Positions 61,189-64,000 of a DNA stretch of 64,000 nucleotides are shown here, piece by piece. How positions within the stretch are numbered: the stretch's first letter is position 1; each line of letters starts with the position of its first letter. The position numbers and the translations under genes are program-made. Origin of the DNA: Nevskia sp. (lineage in GTDB: Bacteria > Pseudomonadota > Gammaproteobacteria > Nevskiales > Nevskiaceae); assembly GCA_023229645.1 (NCBI GenBank), contig JALNYU010000011.1, positions 1 through 64,000 on the forward strand. The letters are read 5' to 3'. The notes beneath the pieces were generated by a model. That model was not told where the DNA came from. It did no database searches and saw nothing but the letters and a program-made list of their open reading frames with translations.

Positions 61189-61653
61189 TCAATTCTTCGC
61201 TTCGATTTTGCTTTTAACGGAGGGCCACTTTTCGTCGCTGTTTTTAATATTGCCCGGCACATCGCCCTGCCACAGCTTTTGTGCAATCCAGTTGTTGTTC
61301 AGGTAAAGCTTGTCATCAACGATGCGCCAGCGCTCGCCGCTGCCTTTGGCGATGCTGCCGTGCGCAGCGGCATAGGCGCAGTAGCCGCCGTACTGTGGCG
61401 CGTATTTCTCCGGTGCTTCGAGAAATAGATTCCGATGCTCGGCGCTGGCGAATTGCCAAGTCGCACCTTGCCAGCCGGCGGTGAATTCAGCGCTGCCTTT
61501 GGTTGGTTTGCCGTCAGTGAAATAGGCAACTGCATCGTAGCCGCCAATTGCGGGGCCTTTGTCGGCACCGCTGATCAAGCTTCCGGCAACTGCACTAACG
61601 GCGTAGCTGGCGAAAACCAGCACAAGGACAAACCGGGCGATACGGTTGAGCAT
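61189..61653 (-). CDS. Exported YHS-domain protein
   Basis: A 154-residue protein with a signal peptide (about 1-23, MLNRIARFVLVLVFASYAVS) and a YHS domain: GGYDAVAYFTDGKPTKGSAEF then FASAEHRNLFLEAPEKYAPQYGGYCAYA. YHS domains often accompany metal-dependent enzymes. It opens a minus-strand operon with the ferritin-like, ketoacyl synthase and ABC genes and is divergent from lpdA. The last 45 residues (WRIVDDKLYLNNNWIAQKLW) are a common extension of periplasmic YHS proteins. Confidence 0.9.
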   Translation of the reverse strand: MLNRIARFVLVLVFASYAVSAVAGSLISGADKGPAIGGYDAVAYFTDGKPTKGSAEFTAGWQGATWQFASAEHRNLFLEAPEKYAPQYGGYCAYAAAHGSIAKGSGERWRIVDDKLYLNNNWIAQKLWQGDVPGNIKNSDEKWPSVKSKIEAKN

Positions 61654-62060
61654 GGCGGTCGCTTCCTTGAGTATGTGATAACAGGCTGTTCCAGAAAACG
61701 AATTTACAATAATTAAGGGACTAGTGCCGATCTTTGAAAGTTCAGCTCAATGGCACCAGCGGTCGCCAGATTAGAAAAATAGTGCGCAGATGCTATTTTT
61801 TGCATATTTCGACTCGACGGTACTGGCAACATAAACTACATCCGTATCATGGCTAACATTTTTATTTTTATTATTAAATACATATAATTAGGGTGTTTTT
61901 TTGTGGTTCACTCTGACCGCCACGGACGGTTTCAATTGCTTCGGCGTTGATCGTAATCATGGGTGCACTGCAACACGAATCGGTGCGATTTAATTAAACT
62001 ACCGCGGTAATTCATGATTACCTTGAATACTTCAACCGAAACGAATTCCGAGAAATTTTA
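61654..62060. promoter_or_regulatory. AT-rich divergent promoter region between the YHS operon and lpdA
   Basis: No gene is seen. A very AT-rich patch covers about 61855-61905. Two palindromes lie near the lpdA start: TTTAATTAAA (61989-61998) and GGTAAT-TCATG-ATTACC (62006-62022), the latter about 40 bases before the ATG, a position suited to an operator. No clear Shine-Dalgarno precedes lpdA. Confidence 0.5.
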
Positions 62061-63500
62061 ATGAGCAACGGGTCTTATGACGTCATCGTGATCGGCGGCG
62101 GTCCCGCCGGTTATCCTCTCGCCATCCGCGCCGCCCAGCTGGGCATGAAAGCGCTGTGCATTGATGGCTGGCTTAACCGGGACAACACCCCGAGCTTTGG
62201 CGGCACCTGCTTGAACGCTGGCTGCATCCCGTCCAAAGCGCTGCTCGAGTCGTCCGAACTCTTTCACAAAGCCCAACACGAATTCGCGGTGCATGGAATC
62301 GGTGTTGGCGAAGTCGCGCTGGATTTGAAGAAAATGCAGGAACGGCGCGCGGCGGTGAGCAAGGCCAACTCCGGCGGCGTCAAGCTGCTGTTTGCGGCTA
62401 ATAAAGTTACCGGTCTGTTTGGCTTCGGCAAGCTGCTGGGCGATGGCAAAGTTGCTTACACCTCGCATGATGGCAAAGAAGAAGTCTTCACCGGCAAGCA
62501 CATCGTCATCGCCACCGGCTCGGAGCCGGTTAATCTGACAAAGATTGCGCCGTTTGACGGCGACCGCATCGTCGATAGCTGGGGCGCGCTTGAATTTTCC
62601 GAAGTGCCGAAACGCTTGGGCATCATCGGCGCCGGTGTGATCGGCGTTGAATTGGGTAGCGTTTGGTCGCGTCTCGGTGCCAAGACGGTCATTCTCGAAG
62701 CGTTGCCAACGTTCCTGCCGATGGTTGACGCCGCCGTTTCGAAGGAAGCGGCGCGCCAGTTTGCCAAGCAGGGTTTGGATATTCGCCTAAGTGCCAAAGT
62801 AACAGCGGTTAAAACCACTGCTGCTGGCGTTGAAGTGGAATACGACAGCGCAGACGGCAAGAAAACTGAATCTTTCGACAAGCTAATCGTCGCCGTTGGC
62901 CGCCGGCCGTACACGGCCAACCTCGGCGCTGATGTTGCGGGCGTGGCGCTGGACGAGCGCGGCTTCGTCAAAATTGATGCCCATTACAAGACCAGCGCGC
63001 CGGGTATCTATGCCGTTGGCGACGTCACCGGTGGTGCGATGCTCGCGCATAAGGCGATCGAAGAAGGCGTGGTATTGGCCGAACAGTTCGCTGGGCAAAA
63101 GTCGGAAGTGAACTATCACGCCATTCCGTCGGTGATTTACACCAGCCCGGAAATCGCATGGGTCGGCATGTCGGAAGAGCAGGCCAAGGCTGCGGGCTAC
63201 GAAGTCAAAGTCGGCTCTAGTCCGTTCGTCGCAAACGGCCGCGCGCGCGCGATGGAAGCGATGGCCGGCATGGTTAAATTCATCTCGGATGTCAAGACCG
63301 ACCGCGTCCTCGGCGTTCATATGATCGGTCCGTATGTCTCGGAATTGTGTGCCGAAGCCGTGTTGGCGCTGGAGTTTGCCGCGACGACCGAAGACATCCA
63401 GTTGACGATGCACGGCCACCCTACGCTTTCGGAAACATTCCACGAAGCTGCGCTGGCAGTTGACGGCCACGCGATTCACTCCGCTAATAAGAAGAAATAA
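62061..63500 (+). CDS. lpdA: Dihydrolipoyl dehydrogenase
   Basis: The FAD-dependent E3 component shared by 2-oxoacid dehydrogenase complexes and the glycine cleavage system. The 479-residue protein has the FAD motif VIGGGPAGYP (10-19), redox-active Cys50 and Cys55 in GGTCLNAGCIPSK, the NAD motif IIGAGVIGVELGSVW (about 193-207), and the C-terminal catalytic HGHPTLSETFHEAAL. No E1 or E2 genes are adjacent, so it is expressed separately here. The downstream hairpin at 63510-63535 probably ends it. It starts at ATG 62061. Confidence 0.96.
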   Translation: MSNGSYDVIVIGGGPAGYPLAIRAAQLGMKALCIDGWLNRDNTPSFGGTCLNAGCIPSKALLESSELFHKAQHEFAVHGIGVGEVALDLKKMQERRAAVSKANSGGVKLLFAANKVTGLFGFGKLLGDGKVAYTSHDGKEEVFTGKHIVIATGSEPVNLTKIAPFDGDRIVDSWGALEFSEVPKRLGIIGAGVIGVELGSVWSRLGAKTVILEALPTFLPMVDAAVSKEAARQFAKQGLDIRLSAKVTAVKTTAAGVEVEYDSADGKKTESFDKLIVAVGRRPYTANLGADVAGVALDERGFVKIDAHYKTSAPGIYAVGDVTGGAMLAHKAIEEGVVLAEQFAGQKSEVNYHAIPSVIYTSPEIAWVGMSEEQAKAAGYEVKVGSSPFVANGRARAMEAMAGMVKFISDVKTDRVLGVHMIGPYVSELCAEAVLALEFAATTEDIQLTMHGHPTLSETFHEAALAVDGHAIHSANKKK

Positions 63501-63509
63501 CGTTTGGAA

Positions 63510-63535
63510 ATAGCGCGCCGAAGGCGGCGCGCTAT
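63510..63535 (+). terminator. Hairpin after lpdA
   Basis: A perfect 10-bp stem (ATAGCGCGCC / GGCGCGCTAT) with a 6-base loop lies nine bases past the lpdA stop. No T-run follows. The yebC ribosome binding site begins just 10 bases later, so it also sits in the yebC leader. Confidence 0.6.
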
Positions 63536-63553
63536 CGAACGAGGAGAGAAGGT

Positions 63554-64000
63554 ATGGGGAGAGGCCCGAGTATTGAAGGCCGCAAAAACGCTGCGGACGC
63601 TCAAAAAGCCAAGCGTTTTACAAAATTTATTCGTGAGATCACCGTTGCAGCCCGCGCCGGTGGTGGCGATCCGAACACCAACCCGCGGCTGCGCCTTGCT
63701 ATCGACAAAGCGTTGACTGCAAATATGACCAAGGACACCATCGAACGTGCGCTGAAGCGCGGAACGGGCGAGGGTGCTGGCGAGCAGGTTGCGGAAATAC
63801 GTTATGAGGGCTATGCGCCCGGCGGTGTTGCGGTGATGGTCGACTGCATGACCGATAACCCGACGCGGACCGTTGCCGACATCCGCCATGCATTTAGTAA
63901 GAACGGCGGCAACCTCGGCACCAGCGGCTCGGTCGCGTTTCAGTTCACCGAAACCGGGGAGTTGATTTTTGATATTCGTAGCGATGCAGCGCTGGAAGAA
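63554..64000 (+). CDS. yebC: YebC/PmpR family protein, N-terminal part (runs off right edge)
   Basis: 149 codons from ATG 63554 to the window edge, with no stop. GAGGAGAGAAGG precedes the ATG. The sequence has the YebC helical N-domain (RKNAADAQKAKRFTKFIREI), AARAGGGDPNTNPRLRLAID, the DTIERALKRG motif, IRYEGYAPGGVAVMVDCMTD and HAFSKNGGNLGTSGSV. YebC proteins bind ribosomes or DNA; in several bacteria they help translation of proline stretches. The N-terminus MGRGPSIEG replaces the usual MAGHSKWAN, matching, from memory, the Xanthomonadales form. ruvC normally follows, outside this window. Confidence 0.93.
   Translation, partial: MGRGPSIEGRKNAADAQKAKRFTKFIREITVAARAGGGDPNTNPRLRLAIDKALTANMTKDTIERALKRGTGEGAGEQVAEIRYEGYAPGGVAVMVDCMTDNPTRTVADIRHAFSKNGGNLGTSGSVAFQFTETGELIFDIRSDAALEE

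Noticed and set aside
61188..61286. Upstream extension of the ferritin-like gene
   Set aside because: It lies inside the YHS gene in another frame; GTG 61187 directly after that gene's stop fits better.

Overview
The window looks like the chromosome of a gammaproteobacterium with moderately high GC, probably near the Xanthomonadales/Nevskiales side of the class. This rests on gene order (alaC-hom-thrC; gshA-gshB-yqgE-ruvX-pyrB-pyrC' beside pilG), on a Chp-type pilus chemosensory locus, on fadBA, and on a YebC whose N-terminus (starting MGRGPSIEGRKN) resembles, from memory, the Xylella/Xanthomonas form. The genus is not identifiable by eye.

Layout. 1-0.8 kb: insertion-sequence debris, namely the start of an IS110-family transposase running off the left edge and an internally deleted IS1182-like transposase that stops at a peroxiredoxin gene. 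0.8-7.3 kb: central metabolism (secreted peroxiredoxin, alaC-hom-thrC, pckA). 7.5-24.2 kb: type IV pilus chemosensory genes in two blocks (pilH-pilJ on minus; pilG-pilI-chpA-chpC on plus) flanking a minus-strand operon for glutathione and pyrimidine synthesis (gshA, gshB, yqgE, ruvX, pyrB, inactive pyrC'). 24.2-48.1 kb: mixed housekeeping genes, including a creatininase-like protein, an ArsR-methyltransferase fusion, a phasin with a histone-like tail, fadBA, TetR regulators, two 2OG-Fe oxygenases, msrAB, gloA, HNH endonuclease, rmuC, ald, a divergent MlaC/HpnM-HpnN pair, moaB, a diguanylate cyclase, a transglutaminase-like protein and an N-formylglutamate amidohydrolase. Two related 97-bp inverted-repeat elements lie at 46.09-46.30 kb.

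48.3-57.2 kb: an 8.9-kb integrated element. A tyrosine recombinase has inserted it into the anticodon arm of a host tRNA-Ser gene. The host tRNA is left in two pieces, one at each end, and the element carries its own complete tRNA-Ser with the same TGA anticodon. It encodes integrase, an AlpA-like HTH protein, a RecA-fold RepA helicase followed by an iteron-like array, several small unknown proteins, a DUF5681 protein, and a type II restriction endonuclease clearly related to BamHI, convergent with a DNA methyltransferase. No conjugation, mobilisation or capsid genes were seen. It is best read as an integrated plasmid or phage satellite that pays for its insertion site with a replacement tRNA and is held in place by a restriction-modification pair.

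57.3-64 kb: a five-gene minus-strand operon (YHS-domain protein, ferritin-like protein, ketoacyl synthase III homologue, ABC ATPase, ABC-2 permease) whose joint function I do not recognise. Then come lpdA, a hairpin, and yebC running off the right edge.
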